64,000 nt of DNA from Roseibacterium beibuensis (GTDB lineage: Bacteria; Pseudomonadota; Alphaproteobacteria; Rhodobacterales; Rhodobacteraceae), in the NCBI RefSeq assembly GCF_039542305.1, contig NZ_BAABHW010000001.1, forward strand, positions 1,116,001-1,180,000. The letters are read 5' to 3'. Below, piece by piece: positions 26,226 to 35,581 of the stretch. The first letter of the stretch is position 1; the number at the start of each line of letters is the position of its first letter. Under the pieces are notes generated by a model. It was not told the DNA's origin, ran no database searches, and saw only the letters and a program-made list of their open reading frames with translations. A program made the translations under genes and the position numbers.

Positions 26226-28697
26226 TCAGCGCGGGGTCAGGGTCGTGATGCCAAGGTTTCCGGCGCGCGCCAGGTCGGGGTCAAGCGTCATGGGCACGTA
26301 TTCGCCGCGCCGCCACAACTCCCCCAGATCGTCGTAGTGACGGCTCAACGGGTGGCCGGACTGGCCCGTGGAGATGATGAAGACCGAGCTTTCGGGATCG
26401 GCGAAATCATAGACACCGCGATAGCCAGCCGCGTGTATGTTGGCGTAGGGCGTCGGTCCATCGCCAAGGGTGGCCCCGCGTTGCAGCGTGAAATCCCCGC
26501 CCGAGGTGGGCTGCCGAATGTTCACGATCCATGAAAACAGCCGCGTGTCGCCCAAGACCGGGTGATCGTGATGCGCCTCGTGCGCGGCGCCCCAGCGCCA
26601 GCTTTCGAGGTCTCCGCCATAGGCCTCGGACAGTTCCTGCAAGGCGTCGTCCAGCGCCAGCCGCGCGATGCCGGTACAGGTCTCGGTCGCGGTCGAGGGG
26701 CCCACGTCGCACCAGACCGCCGCGCCGTTCACGTCCCGGAACACCCGTTCGATGAAGACCGGCTCAAGCTGCCAGAATTCGTCGGCCAGCGGGCCGATCT
26801 CGTCGCGGATCAGGCGCTGTTGCAGGTGCCGCATCCAGCTTGCGTAGATCAGCGGCTCGGGCAGGTGTTCGTTCATCTCGCCGTCCCAATCGGCCAGAAG
26901 CTCCAGCGCGCGCTGGCGTCGGCGTTCCGGCGTCCCGGCGGGGGCGGTTTCACCGGTGAACCACAGGTCCCGCGCGACGAGGGGCAGGATGTTGCGCGCC
27001 GCCGCCGAGACCGCGTCTAGCTGCGCCTCGATGAAGCTGTCGCGGGTATGCACCTGCCGATCGCGCATCAGCCGCGTAAGTCGCGTGATGCGCTGCGTGT
27101 CGCCCCAGTCGAAGCTGATATGGAGCGGGAAATCGCGATCCACCGACTTGTTGTTCGTGTTGCCAAGGACACCGCCCTCGGGGTCGATGAAGGTGGGGTT
27201 GGCGAAATACTGCGTGATACCTTGCCAGCGGTTGTCGGGCTCCCAGCCCGGCGAGGGCATGCGTGCCTGCGTCTGGTGGCCGGTCATGCGCCAGGGGATG
27301 TGGCCGATCACCTGCATGCCGATGCGCCCGTCGGCGCTGGCCACCATCAGGTTCTGCGCCGGCGCGACGAAATCCTCGCCCGCGGCAAAGGCCTCCTCGA
27401 TGGTCTGCGCGCGCATCAGGCGCATGCCGGTCTGGATCGAGGTGTTCTCGTCGGTCAGGGCCGTCCAGCTCAGGCTCATGACATGGCCCGGCGGCGTCAC
27501 GGTCGCGATGTCGTAATGGGTGCCGGGGATGACCGGCCCGTTCTCGGTATTGCGCAGGGTGATGGTGATCGGTGTCTCGTCCGCGATCTCGATGATCGAG
27601 CGGCGCGTCGCGAAGGGAGCCCAGCCCTCCGGCGTGCGGTACTCCTGCGGGTTGTCGGGGTTCAGTTCCTCGACATGCAGGTCCATGTCGTCGAGATAGG
27701 CGTTGGTGATGCCCCAGGCCAAGGTCTCGCTGCGGCCGGCCACCACCATGGGCATGCCAGGGATGGTCCCCCCGATCACGCCGCCGGTCGAAAGCTCCAG
27801 CCGGGCAAGATACCAGGGCGAGGGGGCCGTCAGTTCCAGATGCGGATCATTGGCCAGAAGCGCACCGCCCGCGGCCGAGCGTTCGGGCGTGGCCGCAAAG
27901 ATGTTCGACGCCCCGCTGCGCCCCCGCCCGAGATAGTTGGGATGCAGCGGATGGCGCGGGGGCGAAACGCTCTGCGCGTAGCGCGGCAGCGGCGCATCGA
28001 AAAGACTTGCGTAATCGGCCAGTTCGGTCGCGCCCGTGCCCGGGGCATCCGGCAGCAGGTCGGCCAAACGTTCCGGGTCATCCAGCGCCAGCGCCGCGCG
28101 GGCGCGCAGCACCTCTTCCTCGTGATGGTTGGCCAGTTGCAGGGCCATGGCAAAGCTGACCGCGACGCTGTCGGCGGGGCGCCACGGTGCGATTTCCGGT
28201 TCGAACAGGAACAGTTCGGGCGCGCCGCGACCCAGGGCTTCGGACCCGACCAGCCGGATCCACGCGTTCACGCCGTCGGAATAGGCCTGCAACTCGGATA
28301 TGGTCCGCGGCTCCAGCGCCTCGACCGAGCGGCGCGCATGCCCGTAAAGATCCAGCCGCCGCATCAGGTCATCGATCTGCACCGTGGGCCGCCCGAAGAG
28401 CTCGGACAAGCGGCCCTGCACGGTGCGCCGGACCATGAGCATCTGCCACAACCGGTCCTGCGCATGGGCAAAACCGAGGCCGTAGAACACGTCCTCGTCG
28501 GTTTCTCCGAAGATATGCGGGATGGCCGAGGTGTTGCGCACGATCTCGACCGGGCCGGTCAGCCCGTCGACCTGCCAGTTGGCGTCGTACTCGGGGATCG
28601 AGCGCCCCGCAATCCACCAGACAACGGCAATCGCGGCCACGCTCAGCGCGATCGCGATCGACACCAGTCGCACTAGCCAGCGCAGGATGACGGGCAT
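26226..28697 (-). CDS. Penicillin amidase (S45) family acylase
   Basis: The 823-residue precursor is an Ntn-hydrolase of the penicillin/AHL acylase family, exported and cleaved into alpha and beta chains. A membrane/signal segment (LVSIAIALSVAAIAVVWWIA) lies at the N-terminus. The alpha part has IPHIFGETDEDVFYGLGFAHAQDRLWQM. The predicted beta-chain N-terminal nucleophile is Ser264 in SGASNIFAA, followed by GGALLANDPHLELTAPS and the oxyanion Asn region WGITNAYLDDMDLHVEE. Family members hydrolyse beta-lactam side chains, AHL signals or other amides; this one's substrate cannot be read. It is transcribed alone, about 106 bp upstream of the P-loop gene. Confidence 0.9.
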   Translation of the reverse strand: MPVILRWLVRLVSIAIALSVAAIAVVWWIAGRSIPEYDANWQVDGLTGPVEIVRNTSAIPHIFGETDEDVFYGLGFAHAQDRLWQMLMVRRTVQGRLSELFGRPTVQIDDLMRRLDLYGHARRSVEALEPRTISELQAYSDGVNAWIRLVGSEALGRGAPELFLFEPEIAPWRPADSVAVSFAMALQLANHHEEEVLRARAALALDDPERLADLLPDAPGTGATELADYASLFDAPLPRYAQSVSPPRHPLHPNYLGRGRSGASNIFAATPERSAAGGALLANDPHLELTAPSPWYLARLELSTGGVIGGTIPGMPMVVAGRSETLAWGITNAYLDDMDLHVEELNPDNPQEYRTPEGWAPFATRRSIIEIADETPITITLRNTENGPVIPGTHYDIATVTPPGHVMSLSWTALTDENTSIQTGMRLMRAQTIEEAFAAGEDFVAPAQNLMVASADGRIGMQVIGHIPWRMTGHQTQARMPSPGWEPDNRWQGITQYFANPTFIDPEGGVLGNTNNKSVDRDFPLHISFDWGDTQRITRLTRLMRDRQVHTRDSFIEAQLDAVSAAARNILPLVARDLWFTGETAPAGTPERRRQRALELLADWDGEMNEHLPEPLIYASWMRHLQQRLIRDEIGPLADEFWQLEPVFIERVFRDVNGAAVWCDVGPSTATETCTGIARLALDDALQELSEAYGGDLESWRWGAAHEAHHDHPVLGDTRLFSWIVNIRQPTSGGDFTLQRGATLGDGPTPYANIHAAGYRGVYDFADPESSVFIISTGQSGHPLSRHYDDLGELWRRGEYVPMTLDPDLARAGNLGITTLTPR

Positions 28698-28777
28698 GAA
28701 ACCTCGGGGCGGAAAACTACCGCGCCATCTAGCCGGTCAGAGACGCGAATGCAAAGCGCAGTGCTGTCAAACGGACG

Positions 28778-29335
28778 TTACGGAAGGATGCGGGCGTAGC
28801 GGGTGCCTTCGAGCGTGGCGCCCACGATCAGGCCGGCTTGTCCGTAGATCACCGCGATCACCGGATCGAGCAGGGTGGTGGTGTCCACCCCAAGGGTCGC
28901 GCCCTCGCTGTTGACGGCATAGCGCACGTCCGCACCGACCGACCAACCGGTCGAATAGCGGAACTCGCGCAGCGCGTCCTCGGTCATGAAAAAGAGGGTG
29001 TGGGCGTATTGCTGCGCGCCGATCTGCAACCCGAAGCTGCCCGAGGTGGCCGAGTAGTAATCGACGGTCGCGCCGTTGATCCGCAATGCGCCGCGCCCGT
29101 AGCTGCCGCCAAAGCCGAAGCCCGCCTCGGTCACCAGCGGCATGACCAGCATGCCCGCGGCGTCCCGGGCCAGTTCGCGGGTGCCGGGCACCTCGCTATA
29201 CATGAACTCGATGGCGCTATCGACGCGGGCGTCGATACGCTGGCTGCCCTGGCTGTTCAGCCCGTTGCCGCATGCGGCCAGAAGCGGGATCGAAGCCCCG
29301 CCAATCACGAAATTCCTGCGCGTGGTGCTGCTCAT
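28778..29335 (-). CDS. SYLF/YSC84-type lipoprotein
   Basis: The 185-residue protein has a Tat-like leader (TTRRNFVIGGASIPLLAACG) with a lipobox LLAAC, so a lipid anchor on Cys22 is likely. The body is a SYLF (Ysc84) lipid-binding domain: LVMPLVTEAGFGFGGSYGRG, SFGLQIGAQQY and a C-terminal VIYGQAGLIVGATLEGTR. Proteins of this type bind membranes or act as outer-membrane-associated lipoproteins; the role is unknown. It is transcribed alone. The 190-bp gap to hemB (29336-29527) shows nothing I recognise. Confidence 0.85.
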   Translation of the reverse strand: MSSTTRRNFVIGGASIPLLAACGNGLNSQGSQRIDARVDSAIEFMYSEVPGTRELARDAAGMLVMPLVTEAGFGFGGSYGRGALRINGATVDYYSATSGSFGLQIGAQQYAHTLFFMTEDALREFRYSTGWSVGADVRYAVNSEGATLGVDTTTLLDPVIAVIYGQAGLIVGATLEGTRYARILP

Positions 29336-29527
29336 GGGTCGATCTGCCCTTTGTCCTGTGGTCCGGCCAGTTGTCGGCGGACGGGATGCCTCAATTCAGC
29401 CTCGCGTCATCTGCGCAAGGTTCCAGCGACAGACTACGCGGGTTTGCTGCGCCTGTCATCCACCAATACCACAAGCCATGCGGGTTTCCGCCGATCAGAC
29501 CGCTACAGGTTGCGCGCCCGACCAGAC

Positions 29528-30526
29528 CTAGCCGTTCAGCAGTTTCGCCACACGCGGCGCGAAATAGGTCAGCACTCCGTCGCAGCCGGCGCGGCGGAAA
29601 CACATCAGGCTTTCCAGCATGACCTTCTCGCCATCGATCCAGCCGTTCTGCGCGGCGGCCTCGATCATCGCGTATTCGCCGGACACCTGGTAGGCATAGG
29701 TCGGCGCGCCGAAGCGGTCCTTCACCTCGCGCACCATGTCGAGATACGGCTGGCCGGGTTTGACCATGACCATGTCCGCGCCCTCGGTCAGGTCACGCTC
29801 GACGCAGCGCAGCGCCTCGGCCCGGTTGGCGGGGTCGATCTGGTAGGTCTTCTTGTCGCCCTTCAACGCGCCCGAGGCGCCCACCGCGTCGCGGAACGGC
29901 CCGTAATAGGCGCTGGCGAATTTCGCGGCATAGGACATGATCGTGACGTTCACATGGCCCTCGGCCTCGAGCGCGCTGCGCATCGCCCCGATGCGCCCGT
30001 CCATCATGTCCGACGGCCCAAGGATATCCGCCCCGGCCTCGGCCTGCGCCAGCGCCATCTTCACCAGTGCTTCGACGGTTTCGTCATTCACGATGACCCC
30101 GTCGCGGACGATCCCGTCATGGCCGTTGGCATTGTAGGGGTCGAGCGCGATATCGGTCATCACCGCAAGCTCGGGCACCGCGTCCTTGATCGCGCGGATC
30201 GCGCGGTTCGACAGGTTGTCGGGGTTCCACGCCTCTTCGCAAAGCTCGGTTTTCAGGGACGGGTCCGTGTAGGGAAACAGGCAGATGGCCGGGATGCCCA
30301 GGCTGTGGGCCTCGCGCGCGGCCTCGACGATCTTGTCGACGCTGCGACGGATCACGCCGGGCATCGAGGCCACCGGTTCTTCCACGCCTTCGCCATCGCG
30401 CACGAAGATCGGCCAGATCAGGTCATTCACGCTGATCTCGGTCTCGCGCACGAGGTTGCGCAGCGACGCGCTGGCGCGGGTCCGGCGGAAACGGGCGGCG
30501 GGGAAGGGGGCCTGGTTGGCGCTCAT
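29528..30526 (-). CDS. hemB: Delta-aminolevulinic acid dehydratase (porphobilinogen synthase)
   Basis: HemB condenses two 5-aminolevulinate molecules to porphobilinogen for haem, chlorophyll and B12. The 332-residue protein has the Schiff-base lysines in SYAAKFASAYYGPFRDA and MVKPGQPYLD. In place of the zinc cysteines of the animal enzyme it has DIALDPYNANGHDG, the Mg/alkali-metal type seen in alphaproteobacteria. The start at 30526 (MSANQAPFPAARFRRTRAS) matches the family N-terminus; the upstream open frame is not coding. Confidence 0.97.
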   Translation of the reverse strand: MSANQAPFPAARFRRTRASASLRNLVRETEISVNDLIWPIFVRDGEGVEEPVASMPGVIRRSVDKIVEAAREAHSLGIPAICLFPYTDPSLKTELCEEAWNPDNLSNRAIRAIKDAVPELAVMTDIALDPYNANGHDGIVRDGVIVNDETVEALVKMALAQAEAGADILGPSDMMDGRIGAMRSALEAEGHVNVTIMSYAAKFASAYYGPFRDAVGASGALKGDKKTYQIDPANRAEALRCVERDLTEGADMVMVKPGQPYLDMVREVKDRFGAPTYAYQVSGEYAMIEAAAQNGWIDGEKVMLESLMCFRRAGCDGVLTYFAPRVAKLLNG

Positions 30527-30699
30527 GGCGTGCGTCCTTGTTTTCTCATCTTGGCGTTGCGCAAATCGGTGCCACGCCAAGGGGTGTGGCTTCAAGGCGG
30601 CAAAGCGCGCGGAGCGGCATTTTCGTCGCTGGCATCCCACAAACCCCGCGCCTATGGTGCGCGCCAAATCGGCAGCCAGCAGTGAACGGACGCATCCGC

Positions 30700-31218
30700 G
30701 TGGATTTTCTCGACCTTGTGACAGAAGTGATCGACCTCAGGTCGTTTTCGAACCTTTGGTACTGGATCGTGCTGGCGATCATGTGGTCGACCCTGTCGCA
30801 TTGGACCCTCGGGGTGCCCTATCACATCGTCAATCGCGCCCGCCGCGGCGATGCGCGGGCGGCCCGGGACATGCAGGCGCTGGTCGAGATCAACAGCGAA
30901 CGCCTGCTTGCTGTGACTGCGGTCTCCGGGCCGGTCATGCTGGGCTTTGCCGCCTTCCTGTCGACCGGGCTGGCGATCACGGGATGGGCCTACCGGGTGG
31001 AGTTCTGCCAGGCCATCTTCCTGCTGATCTTCCCCGCGTTCCTCGTCGGGGCGCTCCTGGTCGCGACGGCGCGTCGGTTGCAGGCCAGCGGCTACCAGGA
31101 CGTGTCCGGCGTGCTGCGTTCCCATCGGATCAAGGTACAGATGCTGGGCGTGCTCTTCATCTTCCTGACCGCGTTCTGGGGCATGTACACCAACGTCACC
31201 GTCGGCCCGCTCGGCTGA
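30700..31218 (+). CDS. Conserved membrane protein, four segments
   Basis: The 172-residue protein has about four hydrophobic segments (near residues 19-36, 65-85, 90-112 and 143-163) and the motif LVTEVIDLRSFSNLWYW at the N-terminus. I selected GTG 30700, which has GGAC 9-12 nt upstream; GTG 30682 is an alternative and no ATG fits. From memory, rhodobacterial homologues beside mfd have been labelled as a SufBCD-associated component, but I see no motif that supports an Fe-S role. It is 53 bp upstream of mfd and may be co-transcribed. Confidence 0.7.
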   Translation: MDFLDLVTEVIDLRSFSNLWYWIVLAIMWSTLSHWTLGVPYHIVNRARRGDARAARDMQALVEINSERLLAVTAVSGPVMLGFAAFLSTGLAITGWAYRVEFCQAIFLLIFPAFLVGALLVATARRLQASGYQDVSGVLRSHRIKVQMLGVLFIFLTAFWGMYTNVTVGPLG

Positions 31219-31271
31219 GGGCCGGGACAGGTGCTTGACTTCCCACGCTCGCGGCGTAGGTCTCGCGCGCC

Positions 31272-34200
31272 ATGAGTCAGCCTGATCACATCCTTGCCGG
31301 CGGCGCGCCCGAGGGCTTCGACGCCACGCTTCTGCTGCGCGAACTGGCGCGGCGCGACGGCCCCGTGCTGCACATCGCCCGCGATGACAAGCGCGCCGAG
31401 GCGATGGCGACCGCGCTCGCCTTTTTCGACCCGACGGTCCCCGTTCTGCGCTTTCCCGGCTGGGATTGCCTGCCATATGACCGGGTGTCGCCCAATCCCG
31501 ACATCTCGGCGCAGCGCATGGCGACGCTGGCGGCGCTGGCGGCGGGGGCGATCCGGGGCGACTTCATCCTGCTCACGACGCTCAACGCGGCGATGCAGTA
31601 TATCCCGCCGCGCGACCTTTTGCGGAACTCGGCCTTCGCAGCGACCGTCGGCGGCCGGATCGACGAAGCCGCGCTGAAGGACTTTTTCGTGCGCATGGGC
31701 TTCGTTCAGGCCCCCACGGTGACAGAGCCCGGCGACTATGCCGTGCGCGGCGGCATCATCGACGTCTGGCCCCCGGGAGAGGACGCGCCGGTGCGCCTCG
31801 ACCTTTTCGGCGACACGCTTGACGGGGCTCGCCGCTTCGATCCGGTCAGCCAGCGCACCACCGAAAAGCTAGAGCGGATCGAGCTTGCCCCGGTCTCCGA
31901 GGTGATCCTGGACGAGGCCTCCATCACGCGGTTTCGGCAGAATTACCGGATCGAGTTCGGCGCGGCCGGCACGGACGATCCGCTGTACGAAGCGGTCAGC
32001 GCGGGCCGCAAGCACCAGGGCGTCGAGCACTGGCTGCCCTTCTTCCACGAGCGTTTGGAAACGCTGTTCGACTACCTGCCGGATGCCGCCGTCACGCTGG
32101 ACGATCAATCGACCCCTCAACGGCTGGCGCGGTGGGAGTCGATCGCCGATCAGTATGACACCCGCAAAACGGCGCTGACCCAGAAGGGGCGGCTGGACAC
32201 GGTTTATAAACCGGTGCCACCCGACCAACTCTACCTCTCCGATGACGCCTGGCAGGCGGCCATTGCCGGGCATCGGGTGGTGCAGCTGTCGCCCCTGTCG
32301 CAAGCGCCGGGCCCCGGCGTCATCGACGCGGGCGGACGGGCAGGTCGCGATTTTGCGCCCGAGCGGCAGAACGAAAATATCAGTCTTTTCGGGGCTCTGG
32401 CGGATCATGTTCGCGCAAAGCGTGAAGACGGCGCCGTGGTCATCGCCAGTTGGTCCGAGGGCGCGCGCGAACGCCTCAAAGGCCTGCTTGAAGACCAGGA
32501 CATCACCGATACCGTCGAGATCACCGATGCCCGTGACATAGGGGGCGGAAAACTCGAGTTTTCCGGCCAGAAAAACTCGAGTTTTTCTGGCCCCTCCACC
32601 GGCGGTGTGCATTTGGCCGTCTGGCCGCTGGAGCAGGGTTTCACCGGGGCGGGCCTGACCGTTATCTCGGAACAGGACGTGTTGGGCGACCGGCTGATCC
32701 GTCCGCGCCGCAAGACGCGCAAGGCCGAGAACTATCTGACCGAGGCGCAGACGCTGTCGCCCGGCGACCTGGTCGTTCATGTCGATCACGGGGTTGGCCG
32801 CTATAACGGACTTGAAACCATCACCGCGATGGGCGCGCCGCATGAATGCCTTGCGCTGGAATATGCCGGGGGCGACCGTTTGTTCCTGCCGGTGGAGAAT
32901 ATCGAGCTTCTCTCGCGCTACGGCCATGAAGAAGGGCTGCTCGACAAGCTGGGCGGCGGGGCATGGCAGGCGAAAAAGGCCCGGCTCAAGGAACGCATCC
33001 GCCAGATCGCGGACAAGCTCATCCGCATCGCCGCCGAGCGGGAATTGCGCTCGGCCCCCATGCTGCAACCGCCCGGCGACATGTGGGAGGCCTTCTGCGC
33101 CCGCTTTCCGTACGAGGAGACCGACGATCAGCTCAGCGCAATCGCCGACGTGATCGAGGATCTCGAACGCGGGCGTCCGATGGACCGCCTGGTGGTGGGC
33201 GATGTAGGCTTCGGCAAGACCGAGGTGGCGATGCGCGCGGCGTTCCTCGCCGCCGCCCAGGGGCTTCAGGTCGCGGTCATCGCACCGACGACGCTGCTGG
33301 CCCGCCAGCACGCCAAGACCTTCCGCGACCGTTTCCGGGGCTTCCCGATTAACGTGCGCCAGCTGTCGCGCTTCGTCAGCCAGAAAGAGGCCAGCGAGAC
33401 CAAGAAGGGCATGGCCGATGGCTCGGTCGATATCGTCATCGGCACCCATGCGCTGCTGGCCAAGAACATCCGGTTCAAGAACCTCGGCCTGCTGGTGATC
33501 GACGAGGAACAGCGCTTTGGCGTGACCCACAAGGAACGGCTGAAGGAAATGCGCTCGGACGTGCATGTCCTGACGCTGTCGGCCACGCCGATTCCGCGCA
33601 CGCTACAGATGTCGCTGTCGGGCGTGCGCGACCTCAGCCTGATCGGCACGCCGCCGGTCGACCGCCTCGCCATCCGCACCTATGTCAGCGAGTTCGACGC
33701 GGTGACGATCCGCGAGGCGCTGCTGCGCGAGCACTATCGCGGCGGGCAGTCCTTCTACGTGGTGCCCCGCATCGAGGACTTGCGCGAGATCGAGGAGTTC
33801 CTGACCGACCAGGTGCCCGAGGTCAGCTTTGTCACCGCGCATGGCCAGATGGCGGCGGGCGAGCTCGACGACCGCATGAATGCGTTTTACGACGGCAAAT
33901 ATGACGTGCTTCTGGCCACGACCATCGTGGAATCCGGCATCGACATCCCGACCGCCAACACCATGATCATCCACCGCGCCGACATGTTCGGGCTGGCGCA
34001 GCTCTACCAGATCCGGGGCCGCGTGGGCCGCGCCAAGACCCGCGCCTATGCCTACCTGACGACGAAGCCGCGCGCCAAGCTGACCCAATCGGCCGAGAAA
34101 CGCCTGCGCGTTCTGGGCAGCCTCGACAGCCTCGGCGCGGGGTTCACCATCGCGTCGCAGGATCTCGATATTCGCGGTGCGGGCAATATCGTGGGCGAGG

Positions 34201-34775
34201 AGCAATCCGGGCACGTCCGCGAGGTCGGGTTCGAGCTGTATCAATCCATGCTGGAAGAGGCGATTTCCAAGATCCGCTCGGGCGAGGCCGAGGGGCTGCC
34301 GGGCGACGATGGCCAGTGGTCGCCCCAGATCAATCTCGGCGTGCCGGTCCTGATCCCCGAGGATTACGTGCCCGATCTCGATGTGCGGCTTGGCCTCTAC
34401 CGCCGGCTCAGCCAGTTGGAGACCAAGGTCGATCTCGAAGGCTTCGCCGCCGAGTTGATCGATCGCTTCGGCAAGCTCCCGCGCGAGGTCAACACGCTGC
34501 TTCTGGTGGTGCGCATCAAGGCCATGTGCAAGCGCGCCCATATCGCCAAGCTCGATGCCGGGCCGAAGGGTGCGACCCTGCAATTCCACGACAACAAGTT
34601 TCCGAACCCGCAGGGGCTGGTGGATTTCATCCAGAACCAGAAGGGGCTGGCCAAGGTCAAGGATAACAGGATCGTCGTGCGCCGCGACTGGGTGAAAGAG
34701 GCCGACAAGATCAAGGGCGCCTTCGCCATTGCGCGAGATCTTGCCCAATATGCCACGCCGCCCAAGAAAAGCTGA
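31272..34775 (+). CDS. mfd: Transcription-repair coupling factor Mfd
   Basis: Mfd removes RNA polymerase stalled at lesions and recruits UvrA. The 1167-residue protein contains, in order, the UvrB-like N-terminal region (FPGWDCLPYDRVSPNPDISA at ~58-77), the RNA-polymerase interacting domain (SPGDLVVHVDHGVGRYNGLE at ~496), the translocase (Walker A VGDVGFGKTEVAMRAA at ~641, VIDEEQRFGVTHKE at ~741, VESGIDIPTANTMI and QIRGRVGRAKTRAYAY) and the TRCF C-terminal domain. Residues ~425-441 (GKLEFSGQKNSSFSGP) are encoded by two perfect palindromes and look inserted; see the repeat entry. The reading frame is intact and all catalytic motifs are present. Confidence 0.96.
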   Translation: MSQPDHILAGGAPEGFDATLLLRELARRDGPVLHIARDDKRAEAMATALAFFDPTVPVLRFPGWDCLPYDRVSPNPDISAQRMATLAALAAGAIRGDFILLTTLNAAMQYIPPRDLLRNSAFAATVGGRIDEAALKDFFVRMGFVQAPTVTEPGDYAVRGGIIDVWPPGEDAPVRLDLFGDTLDGARRFDPVSQRTTEKLERIELAPVSEVILDEASITRFRQNYRIEFGAAGTDDPLYEAVSAGRKHQGVEHWLPFFHERLETLFDYLPDAAVTLDDQSTPQRLARWESIADQYDTRKTALTQKGRLDTVYKPVPPDQLYLSDDAWQAAIAGHRVVQLSPLSQAPGPGVIDAGGRAGRDFAPERQNENISLFGALADHVRAKREDGAVVIASWSEGARERLKGLLEDQDITDTVEITDARDIGGGKLEFSGQKNSSFSGPSTGGVHLAVWPLEQGFTGAGLTVISEQDVLGDRLIRPRRKTRKAENYLTEAQTLSPGDLVVHVDHGVGRYNGLETITAMGAPHECLALEYAGGDRLFLPVENIELLSRYGHEEGLLDKLGGGAWQAKKARLKERIRQIADKLIRIAAERELRSAPMLQPPGDMWEAFCARFPYEETDDQLSAIADVIEDLERGRPMDRLVVGDVGFGKTEVAMRAAFLAAAQGLQVAVIAPTTLLARQHAKTFRDRFRGFPINVRQLSRFVSQKEASETKKGMADGSVDIVIGTHALLAKNIRFKNLGLLVIDEEQRFGVTHKERLKEMRSDVHVLTLSATPIPRTLQMSLSGVRDLSLIGTPPVDRLAIRTYVSEFDAVTIREALLREHYRGGQSFYVVPRIEDLREIEEFLTDQVPEVSFVTAHGQMAAGELDDRMNAFYDGKYDVLLATTIVESGIDIPTANTMIIHRADMFGLAQLYQIRGRVGRAKTRAYAYLTTKPRAKLTQSAEKRLRVLGSLDSLGAGFTIASQDLDIRGAGNIVGEEQSGHVREVGFELYQSMLEEAISKIRSGEAEGLPGDDGQWSPQINLGVPVLIPEDYVPDLDVRLGLYRRLSQLETKVDLEGFAAELIDRFGKLPREVNTLLLVVRIKAMCKRAHIAKLDAGPKGATLQFHDNKFPNPQGLVDFIQNQKGLAKVKDNRIVVRRDWVKEADKIKGAFAIARDLAQYATPPKKS
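32546..32592 (+). repeat. In-frame palindromic insert within mfd
   Basis: Two abutting perfect palindromes share one base: a 20-bp palindrome at 32546-32565 and a 28-bp palindrome at 32565-32592, each centred on CTCGAG with A4-A5/T4-T5 arms. The AT tracts and symmetry contrast with the surrounding GC-rich coding sequence. The insert keeps the mfd frame and adds about 16 polar residues in the linker before the RNA-polymerase interacting domain, where length variation should be tolerated. It resembles in concept the protein-coding palindromic elements of Rickettsia. Confidence 0.85.
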
Positions 34776-34846
34776 GCAGAGGATTGTCAGCGCCAACCAT
34801 TCGGCGGTAAGCAGCCTTCGCGCGCGAGGGTGAAAAGGGGTGTTCC

Positions 34847-35560
34847 ATGGAACGAAACAGCGCCTGGACCAAGGTGGGATGGTTCGCCTTCTGGTTCTTC
34901 TCGCTTCTCTCTGCTCTCTCGGCTTTCAAATTCGTGCCGCCGGGCCTCTATTACGGCTTCTTCCCGTCGCTGGAGGAAGGCGTTTCCGTCGCTGCTTGGC
35001 AATTCGTGGAGCAGGGCATCCGCGAGGGCGCGCGCCACGTCGCCTACCATATCGAGAACGTGGGCACGACGCTGGCCGTCCACATGTTCTTCGGCGGCCT
35101 CGCCGTCATCCTGATCCCGTTGCAGGTGTCGCGCTGGTGGCGTCGCCGCGGGAACAGCCACAAGTGGCTGGGCTGGTTCCTTGTGCCGGTCGTGACGATC
35201 TCGGCGCTGACGACCATTCCGGTGAGTTTCAACATGCGCTGGCCGCTCTGGTCCGAGGCGGGCTTTGCGCTTGGGGCGTTCAACTGGTTCGCCGCGCTGG
35301 CCATCGGCATGCAAGCGATCCTGGCAGGTGACGTGCAACGGCACCGGCGCTGGATGATCATGATGGCGGCGCTCAGCTTCGGCGCGGTCAGCTTCCGCCT
35401 GCAACTGCCGATCCTGCGGATCTGGTTCGACCAGGACGTGGTCTTTCCCTATATCGGCTGGTCCTGCTGGGTGCCGAACGTGCTGGTGGTCTTGTGGTGG
35501 TGGCACCACGAAAAGACGCGCGATGCCAAGCGCGCCGCGATCGCGACCCCGGCAGAGTAA
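34847..35560 (+). CDS. DUF2306 family membrane protein
   Basis: The 237-residue protein has about six to seven membrane segments and the DUF2306 pattern: HMFFGGLAVILIPLQV, then HKWLGWFLVPVVTISALTTI, later HRRWMIMMAALSFGAVSFR. Conserved His residues (HMFFGG, HKWLGW, HRRWM) could bind haem or metal, as in cytochrome b561-like folds, but the family has no assigned function. The start at 34847 has ribosome site AAAAGGGG. It converges on the MFS gene. Confidence 0.85.
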   Translation: MERNSAWTKVGWFAFWFFSLLSALSAFKFVPPGLYYGFFPSLEEGVSVAAWQFVEQGIREGARHVAYHIENVGTTLAVHMFFGGLAVILIPLQVSRWWRRRGNSHKWLGWFLVPVVTISALTTIPVSFNMRWPLWSEAGFALGAFNWFAALAIGMQAILAGDVQRHRRWMIMMAALSFGAVSFRLQLPILRIWFDQDVVFPYIGWSCWVPNVLVVLWWWHHEKTRDAKRAAIATPAE

Positions 35561-35581
35561 GCCAGACGCGTCGGGCCGCCG

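Noticed and set aside
28698..28777. Possible Pho box (CTGTCAA) upstream of the acylase gene
   Set aside because: Only one seven-base half matches and no second repeat occurs at the required 4-bp spacing.
32546..32592. Palindromes in mfd as an assembly or XhoI-linker artefact
   Set aside because: The symmetry extends well beyond the CTCGAG site into matched A/T arms and outer bases, occurs twice with different arm lengths, and keeps the reading frame.
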